DNA of 64,000 nucleotides from Planktosalinus sp963975935 (GTDB lineage: Bacteria; Bacteroidota; Bacteroidia; Flavobacteriales; Flavobacteriaceae): the NCBI GenBank assembly GCA_963975935.1, contig CAXBIQ010000014.1:11450-75449 (forward strand), in the 5' to 3' direction. The translations under genes were made by a program, and so were the position numbers. Under the pieces are notes generated by a model. That model saw only the letters and a list, made by a program, of their open reading frames with translations, ran no database searches and had not been told where the DNA came from. This document shows, piece after piece, positions 28,134 to 38,513 of the stretch (position 1 is the first letter of the stretch; every line of letters starts with the position of its first letter).

Positions 28134-28715
28134 ATGATAACCCATATTCAGGGCAGATTGGTTGAAAAAACACCCACAAGTGTTGTGATTGATTGCAACG
28201 GTGTGGGATATGAAGTTCATATTTCATTGCACACATTTTCTTTACTTCCTGAAAGTGAAAATGTAAAATTGTTTACCCATCTTTTAGTCAAAGAAGATTC
28301 ACACACCCTCTTTGGTTTTGTGGAACAATTTGAGCGTGAAATATTCAGGTTACTGATATCTGTATCGGGTGTGGGAGCAAGCACGGCAAGGACAATGCTG
28401 TCCTCTGTTGCGCCAAATAAAATTAAAGAAGCAATTGCACATGGGGATGTGGCAACCATTCAGTCTGTTAAAGGGATTGGTGCCAAAACAGCCCAAAGAG
28501 TGATTCTTGATATTAAAGATAAGGTTTTAAAAGTATATGCTATAGAAGATGTTTCAAGCATTTCAAGCAATACAAATAAGGACGAAGCGTTATCTGCTTT
28601 GGAAACATTGGGGTTTTTAAGAAAGCAGGCTGAAAAAGTTTGTGATAGAATATGCAGGGAAAATCCGGATGCTACAGTGGAAACAATTATTAAATTAGCT
28701 TTAAAAAATTTGTAA
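28134..28715 (+). CDS. ruvA: Holliday junction DNA-binding protein RuvA
   Basis: 193 residues, normal length. RuvA tetramers bind Holliday junctions and load RuvB. The OB-fold N terminus (MITHIQGRLVEKTPTSVVIDCNGVGYEV) is followed by two helix-hairpin-helix motifs (SVSGVGASTARTML and SVKGIGAKTAQRVIL) and the C-terminal three-helix domain that contacts RuvB. sprA begins three bases after its stop. Confidence 0.97.
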   Translation: MITHIQGRLVEKTPTSVVIDCNGVGYEVHISLHTFSLLPESENVKLFTHLLVKEDSHTLFGFVEQFEREIFRLLISVSGVGASTARTMLSSVAPNKIKEAIAHGDVATIQSVKGIGAKTAQRVILDIKDKVLKVYAIEDVSSISSNTNKDEALSALETLGFLRKQAEKVCDRICRENPDATVETIIKLALKNL

Positions 28716-28718
28716 AAA

Positions 28719-31700
28719 TTGGGCACAAATAAATATTCTAACAGAAAATTTCGGGTTAATTACATAGTTTTAATTTTCAGTTTGTTTTTATTGAATACTT
28801 CTGTGCAGGGACAAGATACAGATCCTGAGCAAACCCCCGAAACAGAACAAGATACTACCAAAACCGGATTTTCAATGGGCCAAATGAATTTGCCCGATCC
28901 TCCTAGCATCAGCGATTTATATATTTATGACCCTGTATCTGAAATGTATATTTACAACCAGATGTTAGGGAGTTTTGCCATTTCATATCCTTTGGTGCTC
29001 ACTCCTCAGGAATACCAGGATTTGATTTTTCAGGAAGAAATGAAAGCCTATTTTAAGAAAAAAATAGATGCAGCAGACGGAAGAAAAGAAGGGGCAGAAG
29101 AAGAACAAAAGAACCTTTTACCCAGTTTTTATGTAAACTCAAACTTTTTTGAATCCATCTTTGGGGGGAATGTAATTGAAGTTATACCCCAGGGATCTGT
29201 TGAAATGGACCTCGGGTTGTTATACACAAAACAAGATAACCCTTCTTTTTCTCCCCGAAACCGAAGCAACCTCACCTTTGATTTCAACCAGCGCATTAGT
29301 CTAAGCCTTCTGGGTAAAGTGGGTGAAAGGCTTCAGATAACAGCAAATTATGATACCGAATCTACTTTTGATTTTCAAAACCAGATAAAACTGGAATATA
29401 CTCCCACAGAAGATGATATTATTCAAAAAATTGAAGTAGGTAACGTTAGTATGCCCTTGAATAGCTCACTTATTCAGGGTGCCCAAAGCCTTTTTGGGGT
29501 AAAAACCGAATTGCAGTTTGGAAAAACCAGGGTAACCGGTGTGTTTTCAGAACAAAAATCTGAATCGAGAAGCGTGGTGGCTCAGGGAGGGGGAACAATA
29601 AATGATTTTGATGTTTTTGCTCTGGAATATGATGAAAACAGGCACTTTTTCCTGGCACACTATTTCAGGGAAAATTATGACAAAGCACTCGAGCAATACC
29701 CGTTTATAAACTCAAATGTTCAGATTACCAGAGTTGAGGTTTGGGTAACCAATCTTACTAACAATACAGAAAACGTTAGAAACATTGTAGCCTTACAAGA
29801 TATTGGTGAAGCAAACCCATCAAATATTGGTTTGGATTTTCCTCCGGGAGGATTTATTAACAGGCCGCCAAACTCCTATCCTGACAACAGGAATAATGAT
29901 TTCAACCCTATTGGGATTGAAGGCAATGAACAATCAATTCTAAATTCCAATATCCGAAATATATCTACGATACAATCCGGTTTTGGAGGAGTTCAAGTGA
30001 GTGAAGGGAAAGATTATGCCAAGCTGGAAAATGCGCGGATGCTTATGCCAAATGAATACTCACTCAACACCCAGCTGGGTTATATTTCACTAAACCAGCG
30101 TCTCAATAATGACGAGGTCCTGGCAGTTGCTTTTCAGTATACCGTTAACGGAAGGGTATATCAAGTGGGGGAATTATCTAATGGTGGAGTTGAAGCAAAT
30201 ACCGGTAACCCTACAGGACCTGATCCAAATCCAATTCCCGATCCAAATGCACCACAACCCGGAGAAGGGCAAAACCTTGTTGTAAAAATGCTGAAAAGCA
30301 ATATTGTAAACGTCAATCAGCCCATTTGGGATTTGATGATGAAAAACATATACAATCTTGATGCTTTCCAGCTTGAGCAAGAGGATTTCAGGTTAAATAT
30401 ATTATATACAGACCCATCACCGCTCAATTACATTACACCTGCAGCGGGCTCTGCTGAGTTTCCGGCAACACCGTTGCCTGAAGACGTCGATCAAACAACC
30501 TTATTGAGGGTATTTAACCTTGACCGGTTAAATTATACAAATGACCCCCAACAAGGAGGGGATGGTTTTTTTGATTTTCTTCCCGGAATCACGATAGATG
30601 CTCAAAATGGGCGTGTTATATTCACAACAGTAGAGCCATTTGGGGAACATTTATTTGATGAATTGAGATCTCCCGGAAGTTCCGAAAATTATGATGTGCC
30701 TGCTACATATAACGCCAATCAAAACAAATATGTCTTCCGCTCACTCTATCGCACCACAAAGGTTGTAGCAGAACAAGAAGATAGTGATAAAAACAAGTTT
30801 CAATTAAAGGGAAGCTATAAATCTTCAGGGGCAGATGGAATTTCAATTGGAGCATTTAATATTCCGCAAGGTTCAGTTACAGTTACCGCCGGAGGAAGGG
30901 TACTGTCAGAAGGAGTGGATTATACCGTCAATTACCAACTGGGAAGGGTTCAGATTTTAGATCAGGCACTTCTCAATTCAAACACCCCCATTCAAATTAC
31001 CACAGAAAACAATGCTGTTTTTGGTCAGCAAACAAAGCGTTTTACCGGCCTGAATGTGGAACACCAGTTCAATGAAAACTTTTTGATTGGAGCCACTTAT
31101 TTAAATTTGAATGAGCGGCCCTTGACCCCAAAAACCAACTTAGCTTCAGAGCCCATCAATAACACGATTTTAGGTTTTAATGCAAATTATTCAACTCAGG
31201 TTCCTTTTCTAACCCGCTTGGTTAATAAGTTGCCAAACATTGATACTGATGTTGAATCCAACCTTTCACTAAGGGGAGAATTTGCATACCTCATTCCCGG
31301 TTCACCAAAAGTTGCCGATTTCGAAGGTAAAACAACTGTATATGTTGATGATTTTGAAGGATCACAAACATTGCTGGACATAAAGGCACCTCTTTCCTGG
31401 GCACTCGCCAGTACTCCTGTAGATTTTGGAGGGGATATTGAAAACAACAATCCGGCATATAATTATAACAGGGCCAGGTTAGCCTGGTATACCATTGACC
31501 CGGTTTTTTACAGTTCACAGAGACCTGACGGTATCACAAACGATGATTTGTCCAGCTATGCAACCAGAAGGTTGTTTATCAATGAAATTTTCCCTGATAC
31601 AGATATTGTTCAGGGGCAAACACAAGCCATTTTTTCACTGGACTTGTCTTACTTTCCATCAGAAAGGGGTCCTTATAACTTTAACCCTGAAGCCGGAGGA

Positions 31701-34700
31701 ACCAACACACTTCCCAACCCGGCTTCACGTTGGGCAGGTATTACAAGGGCATTAACAACAACAGACTTTGAAAAGTCAAATGTTGAATACATCCAGTTCT
31801 GGGTAATGGATCCTTTTATCTATGATGAAAATGCCTCAAACAATGGCGGTCAATTAAGGTTTAACCTGGGAAGCATCTCTGAAGACATTCTTAAAACAGG
31901 AAGAAAACAATATGAAAACGGGCTTCCTCCTGATGGAGGTACTGAAGGTACAACCCCAACGATTTATGGAAAAGTCCCCACAAATCAATCATTGGTTTAT
32001 GCCTTTGATACAGATGGAGCACAACGCGCTAATCAGGATTTGGGTCTTGACGGTGCAAACGACATAGAAGAAGCAGCTTTATTTCCGGATTTTGGAGGCT
32101 TGCCTGATCCGGCAGGAGATAACTATACATATTTCCTTCAGGCGGAAGGAGATATTGTGACACGTTATAAAAATTACAATGGCACCCAGGGGAATTCACC
32201 GGTTGAAGTAACACAAACAAATCGTGGTTCCACAACATTACCTGATGTTGAAGATTACAACCGGGACAATACCATGAATACTGTTAACAGTTATTTTGAG
32301 TATGAAATAGATTTATATCCCGGGATGGATGTTGAGAATAACCCCTTTATTACAGATGTAAAAGAGCTTGAGGTCAATCTTCAAAACAATCAAACCCAGG
32401 CAGTACGATGGGTTCAGTTTAAAGTACCAATCAGCTCTCCAACACGAGCCGTCAATGGAATTACAGACTTTAGGTCAATTCGTTTTATGCGCATGTTCCT
32501 TACTGATTTTGAGGAAGATATCACATTGAGGTTTGGAACTCTGGATTTGGTGAGAGGAGATTACAGAAGGTTTACACAAAGCCTTAATCCCGCAGGTATT
32601 CTTCCTGAAAACAGCAATACGACTTTTGAAGTTGAGTCAGTAAGTATAGAAGAAAATGCAAGCAGACAACCCATTCCATATGTACTTCCTCCCGGTATAG
32701 AGAGAGAAGAACTGATTAATAATAATACAAATGTTCGTCAAAATGAACAATCCTTAGCTTTGAGGGTTTGTGATTTGGAACCTGAGGATGGCCGGGCAGT
32801 TTTCAAGAACTATAATATTGACATGCGTCAATATAAAAACCTTGAAATGTTCATTCACGCTGAGTCATTGTTAAACCAGCCTCCATTAAATGACGGAGAT
32901 CTTGTTGCATTCATTCGGATGGGTAACGACTTAAACCAAAACTTTTATGAAATAGAAATTCCACTCAATCCAACAAATTTTGGAGCATCAACACCAGAAG
33001 AGATATGGCCTGCCGCAAACAGATTAAACCTCCCGTTAAATTTATTGCAGGAAGTAAAAACCCTTGTATTGGGTAATCCAGAAAATTTTGATTTGAGTGA
33101 AGTTGTTTTCTTTAATGAATCTGAACTGGAAGGAGGAACATCGGGCCCAGAAAATGAGATGCGTATAGGGATTAAAGGAAACCCGAGTTTTGGTGCAGTA
33201 AGGACCATCATGATAGGACTGAAGAACAATACAGATAATAATCTTTGTGGGGAAGTATGGTTTAATGAACTTCGACTTTCTGAATTAAAAAATCAAGGAG
33301 GTTGGGCAGCTGTTGCAAGCATGGATGTAAATCTGGCCGACTTTGCAACTGTGAGTGCAACAGGAGGGAGATCAACTGTTGGCTTTGGCTCCATAGAGCA
33401 AGGTCCCAATGAAAGAAGTCTTGAAGATGTTCAGCAATATGATGTGGTAACAAATCTAAATATGGGACAGTTGTTGCCCAGAAAATGGGGTATACAACTT
33501 CCGTTTAATTATTCCAGAGGTGAAGAATTGATTACACCGCTTTATGATCCTGAATTTCAGGATATTGAACTGGAAACCAGAATTGATAATACGGCAGATG
33601 CTGCAGAGAAAGACCAGATACGAGATCAGTCTGTAGAATATACAAAGCGCCAAAGTGTTAATTTTATAGGAGTCAGAAAAGAACGCACGGGTGATAAAAA
33701 ACCACAACCCTACGATATTGAAAACATCACACTTTCTTATTCTTATAATCAGGTTGACCACAATAGTTTTGAGGTGGAGGAATCCCTTGAGCAAAATGTA
33801 AGGGTGGGGGCTACTTATGATTATAGTTTTGAACCAAAAACCTATGAACCTTTTAAAAACAATGATTCCATTTTCAGAAGCAGTTACTGGCAACTTTTAA
33901 AGGACTTTAATATTAATTATTTACCCACTAATATTTCTGCAAGTTCAAATATTATAAGACAATATAACGAACAAAAATTCAGGGAAATCAATTTGTTGCC
34001 CGGTAACATTGGGTTGCCCACTTTATACCAGCGCAACTTTTTATTCGACTGGCAGTATGCAGTAAATTACAATTTGACCAATTCATTGCGTTTCAACTTT
34101 AATGCGTCAAACAACAGGATTGTGCAAAACTTTATTGATGAAGAGGGTATTATTAATAATGATATTGGTGTGTGGGATGGCTTTTTTGATGTGGGTGAGC
34201 CCAATCAACATTTTCAAACCCTTCAGGTAAACTATGACCTGCCTTTCAATAAAGTACCATTCCTGAGGTTTATAAGGGCCACTTATTCTTACACAGGAAA
34301 TTATCAATGGCAACGTGGAAGTGATTTGTTCAGGAATATTGAACTGGAACTTGAAGATGGTACTGTGGGTATATTTGATTTAGGAAACACTGTTCAAAAT
34401 TCAAACACACATCGTATTAACTCAACCCTTGATATGAATAATTTCTATCGCTATATTGGGTTAACCAAAAGAAGACCGTCTCGTCAAACAGATGGTAACG
34501 AGCGAAATGAAGAAAGAGGTGGTCAGGGTCGAACAGGAGACGGTGGCGACGAAAAAAGTGAAGAACCCGGCTTGCGCGGTGGTACCAATGAAAGGGGCGG
34601 TGGAACAATAGGGAGCGGCGATGGCTCAGCTGTTGGCGCACCACAAGCATCCTTAAGTACCGGTGATAAAGCATACAATACAGCAATAGGACTTTTGACT

Positions 34701-36014
34701 GCTATTAAAAGGGCGCAATTTAACTATCAGGAAAATAACGGTATTTACCTTCCGGGTTATCTGCAATCTGTTGGTTTTATGGGGTCATTAAAGCCTTCTG
34801 TCGGGTTTGTTTTTGGTGGTCAGGGAGAAGTAAGGGAACTTGCGGCCCGTAAAGGATGGCTTACGATTTACCCTGAGTTTAATGAACAGTATACCGAGGT
34901 TGAAAACATTCAGCTGGATTATCAAACCAACATTGAACTGTTGCCTGATTTAAAAATTGACCTAAACGGAAGAAGGGCTTATTCAGAATCATTTGCAGAA
35001 AACTACATTGTTCAAGATGATCAATACCGTTCTTTGACACCCCGTACTTTTGGAAACTTTAATATATCAACAATATTAATAAAAACCGCTTTTTCAACAA
35101 GTGACGAGAATTCTTCTGAAACATTTCAGAAATTCAGGGATAACAGAACAATTATAGCCAAACGCCTAGCAGAAGAATTTTATGGCACTACAACTTATCC
35201 GGGTTTTGACCAGGAATACCCCATAGGTTTTGGAAGAAATAATCAGGCTGTATTGTTACCCGCATTTTTATCAGCATATTCAGGTACAGACCCTTCAAAA
35301 GTAAAAACAGGTATCTTCAGGAATTTCCCCATTCCAAATTGGGAACTGCGCTATACTGGTTTGATGAAAATAGACTGGTTTAAGAAAACATTCAAGCGTT
35401 TTTCAATACAACATGGGTACCGTGCAGATTATACTGTAAATCAATTTGAAACAAACCTTGATTACAACCGAAACAATCCAACTGAGTTAGATCAATCAGG
35501 GAACTTTAAAAATGAGACATTACTCTCAAATGTTAATCTTTTAGAACAATTCAGTCCCCTGATTAAATTGGATTTTGAAATGCAAAACTCTATCAGGGTA
35601 TTGACAGAAATCAGAAAAGACAGGGCACTTTCATTGAGTTTTGCCAATGGCTTACTCACCGAAATCCAAGGAATGGAATATATTGTAGGCTTGGGATACA
35701 GAATCAAAGATTTAAGAATAGGGACAAACTTCGGTGGAAATCAGCAGATTTTAAGAAGTGATTTAAATTTTAAACTTGATTTATCGATGCGTGATAATAA
35801 AACCATCATCCGTTACCTTGATGTTGATAACAACCAGGTGACATCTGGTCAAACCATATATGGAATTCAGTTTACAGCAGATTATGCCTTGAGCAAAAAC
35901 CTTACAGCTTTGTTTTATTATGATCATTCATTTTCAGAATACGCAATTTCTACTGCTTTTCCACAAACAACAATTAGAAGTGGTTTGACCCTGCGATATA
36001 ATTTTGGGAATTAA
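28719..36014 (+). CDS. sprA: Gliding motility/type IX secretion outer-membrane translocon SprA
   Basis: 2431 residues, the size of this giant family. SprA forms the very large outer-membrane barrel through which type IX secretion substrates leave. A signal peptide (LIFSLFLLNTSVQGQ) is followed by VNSNFFESIFGGNVIEVIPQGSVEMDLG, then long stretches of strand-like sequence, large extracellular insertions, and a Gly/Arg-rich low-complexity segment around residues 1925-1970. No ATG fits before the signal peptide, so TTG at 28719 is taken as the start. It directly follows ruvA and precedes gcvH by 44 bases. Confidence 0.95.
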   Translation: MGTNKYSNRKFRVNYIVLIFSLFLLNTSVQGQDTDPEQTPETEQDTTKTGFSMGQMNLPDPPSISDLYIYDPVSEMYIYNQMLGSFAISYPLVLTPQEYQDLIFQEEMKAYFKKKIDAADGRKEGAEEEQKNLLPSFYVNSNFFESIFGGNVIEVIPQGSVEMDLGLLYTKQDNPSFSPRNRSNLTFDFNQRISLSLLGKVGERLQITANYDTESTFDFQNQIKLEYTPTEDDIIQKIEVGNVSMPLNSSLIQGAQSLFGVKTELQFGKTRVTGVFSEQKSESRSVVAQGGGTINDFDVFALEYDENRHFFLAHYFRENYDKALEQYPFINSNVQITRVEVWVTNLTNNTENVRNIVALQDIGEANPSNIGLDFPPGGFINRPPNSYPDNRNNDFNPIGIEGNEQSILNSNIRNISTIQSGFGGVQVSEGKDYAKLENARMLMPNEYSLNTQLGYISLNQRLNNDEVLAVAFQYTVNGRVYQVGELSNGGVEANTGNPTGPDPNPIPDPNAPQPGEGQNLVVKMLKSNIVNVNQPIWDLMMKNIYNLDAFQLEQEDFRLNILYTDPSPLNYITPAAGSAEFPATPLPEDVDQTTLLRVFNLDRLNYTNDPQQGGDGFFDFLPGITIDAQNGRVIFTTVEPFGEHLFDELRSPGSSENYDVPATYNANQNKYVFRSLYRTTKVVAEQEDSDKNKFQLKGSYKSSGADGISIGAFNIPQGSVTVTAGGRVLSEGVDYTVNYQLGRVQILDQALLNSNTPIQITTENNAVFGQQTKRFTGLNVEHQFNENFLIGATYLNLNERPLTPKTNLASEPINNTILGFNANYSTQVPFLTRLVNKLPNIDTDVESNLSLRGEFAYLIPGSPKVADFEGKTTVYVDDFEGSQTLLDIKAPLSWALASTPVDFGGDIENNNPAYNYNRARLAWYTIDPVFYSSQRPDGITNDDLSSYATRRLFINEIFPDTDIVQGQTQAIFSLDLSYFPSERGPYNFNPEAGGTNTLPNPASRWAGITRALTTTDFEKSNVEYIQFWVMDPFIYDENASNNGGQLRFNLGSISEDILKTGRKQYENGLPPDGGTEGTTPTIYGKVPTNQSLVYAFDTDGAQRANQDLGLDGANDIEEAALFPDFGGLPDPAGDNYTYFLQAEGDIVTRYKNYNGTQGNSPVEVTQTNRGSTTLPDVEDYNRDNTMNTVNSYFEYEIDLYPGMDVENNPFITDVKELEVNLQNNQTQAVRWVQFKVPISSPTRAVNGITDFRSIRFMRMFLTDFEEDITLRFGTLDLVRGDYRRFTQSLNPAGILPENSNTTFEVESVSIEENASRQPIPYVLPPGIEREELINNNTNVRQNEQSLALRVCDLEPEDGRAVFKNYNIDMRQYKNLEMFIHAESLLNQPPLNDGDLVAFIRMGNDLNQNFYEIEIPLNPTNFGASTPEEIWPAANRLNLPLNLLQEVKTLVLGNPENFDLSEVVFFNESELEGGTSGPENEMRIGIKGNPSFGAVRTIMIGLKNNTDNNLCGEVWFNELRLSELKNQGGWAAVASMDVNLADFATVSATGGRSTVGFGSIEQGPNERSLEDVQQYDVVTNLNMGQLLPRKWGIQLPFNYSRGEELITPLYDPEFQDIELETRIDNTADAAEKDQIRDQSVEYTKRQSVNFIGVRKERTGDKKPQPYDIENITLSYSYNQVDHNSFEVEESLEQNVRVGATYDYSFEPKTYEPFKNNDSIFRSSYWQLLKDFNINYLPTNISASSNIIRQYNEQKFREINLLPGNIGLPTLYQRNFLFDWQYAVNYNLTNSLRFNFNASNNRIVQNFIDEEGIINNDIGVWDGFFDVGEPNQHFQTLQVNYDLPFNKVPFLRFIRATYSYTGNYQWQRGSDLFRNIELELEDGTVGIFDLGNTVQNSNTHRINSTLDMNNFYRYIGLTKRRPSRQTDGNERNEERGGQGRTGDGGDEKSEEPGLRGGTNERGGGTIGSGDGSAVGAPQASLSTGDKAYNTAIGLLTAIKRAQFNYQENNGIYLPGYLQSVGFMGSLKPSVGFVFGGQGEVRELAARKGWLTIYPEFNEQYTEVENIQLDYQTNIELLPDLKIDLNGRRAYSESFAENYIVQDDQYRSLTPRTFGNFNISTILIKTAFSTSDENSSETFQKFRDNRTIIAKRLAEEFYGTTTYPGFDQEYPIGFGRNNQAVLLPAFLSAYSGTDPSKVKTGIFRNFPIPNWELRYTGLMKIDWFKKTFKRFSIQHGYRADYTVNQFETNLDYNRNNPTELDQSGNFKNETLLSNVNLLEQFSPLIKLDFEMQNSIRVLTEIRKDRALSLSFANGLLTEIQGMEYIVGLGYRIKDLRIGTNFGGNQQILRSDLNFKLDLSMRDNKTIIRYLDVDNNQVTSGQTIYGIQFTADYALSKNLTALFYYDHSFSEYAISTAFPQTTIRSGLTLRYNFGN

Positions 36015-36058
36015 AATTTGATACCTTTACAGTCTATAAAATATAAATAAGCAACAAA

Positions 36059-36439
36059 ATGAACATACCGGAAAATTTAAAGTACACAAAAGACCACGAA
36101 TGGATTAAAATAGACGGGGATATCGCAACAGTGGGAATTACAGATTTTGCCCAAAAGGAGCTGGGCGATATTGTCTACGTTGAGGTGGATACCGTTGGTG
36201 AATCTTTGCAAATAGAAGAGGTTTTTGGAACCGTGGAAGCTGTAAAAACCGTTTCAGATTTATTTTCACCCCTCTCAGGTGAAATTATGGAGTTTAATGA
36301 GCAACTTGATTCAGAACCTGAAAAAGTAAATACAGACCCTTATGGAGAGGGATGGATGATAAAAATTAAAATTTCTGACACTTCAGAAATAGAAAATTTA
36401 ATGGATGATAAAGCTTATAAAGAGCTTGTTGGCGCCTAA
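36059..36439 (+). CDS. gcvH: Glycine cleavage system H protein
   Basis: 126 residues, full length. The H protein carries a lipoyl arm between the other glycine cleavage enzymes. The lipoylated Lys is K63 in GTVEAVKTVSD; the opening KYTKDHEWIKIDGDIATVGITDFAQKELGDIVYV is typical. No other gcv gene is near. Its place after sprA is a conserved flavobacterial neighbourhood as I recall it. The downstream gene overlaps its 3' end. Confidence 0.97.
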   Translation: MNIPENLKYTKDHEWIKIDGDIATVGITDFAQKELGDIVYVEVDTVGESLQIEEVFGTVEAVKTVSDLFSPLSGEIMEFNEQLDSEPEKVNTDPYGEGWMIKIKISDTSEIENLMDDKAYKELVGA

Positions 36440-36818
36440 ATTTCTTTTTGTATTAGCGCTCACATACACAATTGCAATTACTGTTGGTTCGCTGATGCGT
36501 TCAGAGGAGATACCAAAAATAGGTTTTGAAATATCTGATAAAGTAATTCATTTTATCGCATATGGTTTTTTATTGGTTTTTTGGTTTTTATTTGCCCTTA
36601 CAACTTTCAGAAACACCCGATATATAAAAAATCTTTTAACTGCGGCCCTCTTTAGCTTGGTTTATGGTATAATTATTGAGGTATTACAAGGTGTAATGGT
36701 TTTGTCAAGACAAGCTGATTTTCAAGATGTCATAGCCAATTTTGCCGGTATAACTTTTGCCTTTTTAATACTCGTTTTATTACGAAATAAAATAATAACT
36801 TTAAAAAGTATAAATTAG
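36405..36818 (+). CDS. VanZ-like small membrane protein
   Basis: 137 residues with four probable transmembrane helices. The motif GFEISDKVIHFIAYGFLLVFW and the later EVLQGVMVLSRQADFQDVIANFAG match the VanZ-like family, whose biochemical role is unclear. The ATG at 36405 overlaps gcvH by 35 bases in another frame. TTG codons at 36426 or 36429 would remove most of the overlap and begin just before the first helix, so the true start is uncertain. Confidence 0.8.
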   Translation: MIKLIKSLLAPKFLFVLALTYTIAITVGSLMRSEEIPKIGFEISDKVIHFIAYGFLLVFWFLFALTTFRNTRYIKNLLTAALFSLVYGIIIEVLQGVMVLSRQADFQDVIANFAGITFAFLILVLLRNKIITLKSIN

Positions 36819-36871
36819 CTTTAATATAAAACAGAATTTACATATTTTAGCAACAATAAAACAGGAAAACT

Positions 36872-37591
36872 ATGGAGCCTAAAAAAAATCCAAAAGCAGA
36901 TCTCACTAAAAGAAGCGTTTTATTCTTCCAGATAGGAATGATAATTATGCTTTTTGTTGCGTGGCAAGCTATTGAATGGAAGACCTATGATAAAGATGCA
37001 ATCGATATTGGTCAATTGAACCTTGACGATGAGGACGAGGAAGAAATCCCAATCACTGAATTTATCCCACCACCACCACCACCACCACCACCGCCACCGG
37101 CTCCTGAAGTTATTGAGGTAGTTGAGGATGATGAAGAAATAGAAGAAACCGAGATAGAATCTACAGAAACTGATCAATTTGAAGAAATTGTGGAAATTGA
37201 AGAGGTTGAAGAAGCCGTTGAAGAAATTGCAGATGTTCCGTTTGCAGTTATCGAAAACGTGCCAATCTACCCCGGTTGTGAAAACATGAAAAACAACAAC
37301 GAGCGCAAAAAATGTATGTCTGAAAAAATTGACGCCTTTGTTAAGAGAAAGTTCAATGCAGAATTGGCAAATGACTTGGGGCTTTCAGGAAGACAAAGAA
37401 TATCTGTACAGTTTAAAATAGATAATAACGGTAGGGTAGTTGATGTTTTGGCTCGTGCTCCACATCCAAGACTGGAAGCTGAGGCTAAAAAAGTAATAAG
37501 TGAACTGCCAAACATGACTCCCGGAAAACAAAGGGGAAAAGCTGTTGGGGTTCTATACTCATTACCGATACTTTTTCAGGTAGAAAATTAA
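36872..37591 (+). CDS. TonB-like energy transducer with 11-residue polyproline run
   Basis: 239 residues. A cytoplasmic Lys-rich start, one membrane helix (about 15-34), an acidic spacer, eleven consecutive Pro (66-76) and an acidic Glu/Val linker lead to a C-terminal domain (about 125-239) with PIYPGCENM, ERKKCMSEKI, GRQRISVQFKIDNNG and RAPHPRLEAEAKKVI. This is the TonB pattern: inner-membrane anchor, rigid Pro linker, periplasmic domain that contacts outer-membrane proteins. It is 104 bases before a paralogue. It may serve SprA/RemB or a TonB-dependent receptor; the partner is unknown. Confidence 0.88.
   Translation: MEPKKNPKADLTKRSVLFFQIGMIIMLFVAWQAIEWKTYDKDAIDIGQLNLDDEDEEEIPITEFIPPPPPPPPPPPAPEVIEVVEDDEEIEETEIESTETDQFEEIVEIEEVEEAVEEIADVPFAVIENVPIYPGCENMKNNNERKKCMSEKIDAFVKRKFNAELANDLGLSGRQRISVQFKIDNNGRVVDVLARAPHPRLEAEAKKVISELPNMTPGKQRGKAVGVLYSLPILFQVEN
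37067..37099 (+). repeat. (CCA)8-CCG-CCA-CCG trinucleotide tract
   Basis: Eight perfect CCA units (37067-37090) followed by CCG CCA CCG encode Pro 66-76 of the TonB-like protein. Slippage would change length in frame. Confidence 0.9.
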
Positions 37592-37614
37592 TATAATAGT
37601 ATTGATACATATAT

Positions 37615-37645
37615 AAACCACCTGTTTTTCAGGTGGTTTTTTGTT
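37615..37645 (+). terminator. Terminator after the first TonB-like gene
   Basis: AAACCACCTG and CAGGTGGTTT form a perfect 10-bp stem with a TTTTT loop, followed by TTTT. Confidence 0.9.
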
Positions 37646-37694
37646 TTGGCACCTTTCTTGATTTCAATCTTTTATAACTATAAAATCTTGAGGT

Positions 37695-38492
37695 ATGAAA
37701 GCATTAAAAAAGGTTGTCGTTTTTTTTACAGGAAGTAATAAAAAGCAAAAGAACTCAAAAAAGGACGCAAACATTCCTTACAACTCAACCCTTTTCTTTC
37801 AATTGGGAATAGTAGTAAGTATATCAGTTGTTGCGTTGATTATCAATTCCTCTTTTACTGATATAAAGGATTATGGAGATTCACGGCCTGATGTACGTGA
37901 AGGTGAAGAAATCTATTTTCACAGTTTTACCATTCTTAAGCCGGAAGTTAAACCTGAGGTTCTTGAAGAACCAAAGCCGAAAAAGAAAATAATAAAAGAT
38001 AAAGTTATCATAGACAATGACCCTGATGTTAAAGGAGAAGAGCCTGTGGTTGACCCTGACCCTGTAGAAATACCGGTTGACTCTAAGCCCGTTGCGCCAA
38101 CGCCCCCTGAAAAGAAAGAGGAGCCTTCAAACTATTCGGTCATGGGAGTAGAAAGAGTTCCGGTATTTCCAGGCTGTGAGTATTTAAGTGATAATGTGGA
38201 ACGCCGGGAATGTATGTCTTCCGAAATCGAAAAAATAATCCACAGAAGGTTCAACACTTCAATTGCATCAGAAATTGGATTAAAAGGAAATCAACGCATT
38301 TATGTAAACTTCATCATCAATAAAGAGGGACAAGTTGCCGATGTAAAAGTAAGGGCTCCCCACCCAAAACTTGAGAAGGAAGCAAAACGCGTCATCAATA
38401 TGATTCCAAAAATGCTTCCCGGTATGCAAAACAATAAAGATGTGGCCGTGATGTTTAACCTTCCGATCATATTTGACGTAAAAGATTATTAG
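37695..38492 (+). CDS. Second TonB-like energy transducer
   Basis: 265 residues. A basic cytoplasmic segment, one membrane helix (about 38-56), a linker rich in Pro, Glu, Lys and Val, then a C-terminal domain (about 155-265) with VPVFPGCEYL, ERRECMSSEI, GNQRIYVNFIINKEG and RAPHPKLEKEAKRVI. It is clearly a paralogue of the gene before it, but with alternating Pro-Lys/Pro-Glu and Pro-Asp pairs instead of a polyproline run. Terminators on both sides suggest separate transcription. Partner unknown. Confidence 0.88.
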   Translation: MKALKKVVVFFTGSNKKQKNSKKDANIPYNSTLFFQLGIVVSISVVALIINSSFTDIKDYGDSRPDVREGEEIYFHSFTILKPEVKPEVLEEPKPKKKIIKDKVIIDNDPDVKGEEPVVDPDPVEIPVDSKPVAPTPPEKKEEPSNYSVMGVERVPVFPGCEYLSDNVERRECMSSEIEKIIHRRFNTSIASEIGLKGNQRIYVNFIINKEGQVADVKVRAPHPKLEKEAKRVINMIPKMLPGMQNNKDVAVMFNLPIIFDVKDY

Positions 38493-38513
38493 GAAATATA
38501 ATATAACCTGAGA

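Noticed and set aside
34500..34640. Gly/Arg-rich segment in sprA as a frameshift or insertion
   Set aside because: The frame stays open on both sides with normal barrel sequence, so it is better read as a natural low-complexity loop.
37067..37099. Possible CRISPR or minisatellite array
   Set aside because: It is a trinucleotide run within a coding frame, with no spacers; no CRISPR-like repeat spacing was seen anywhere in the window.
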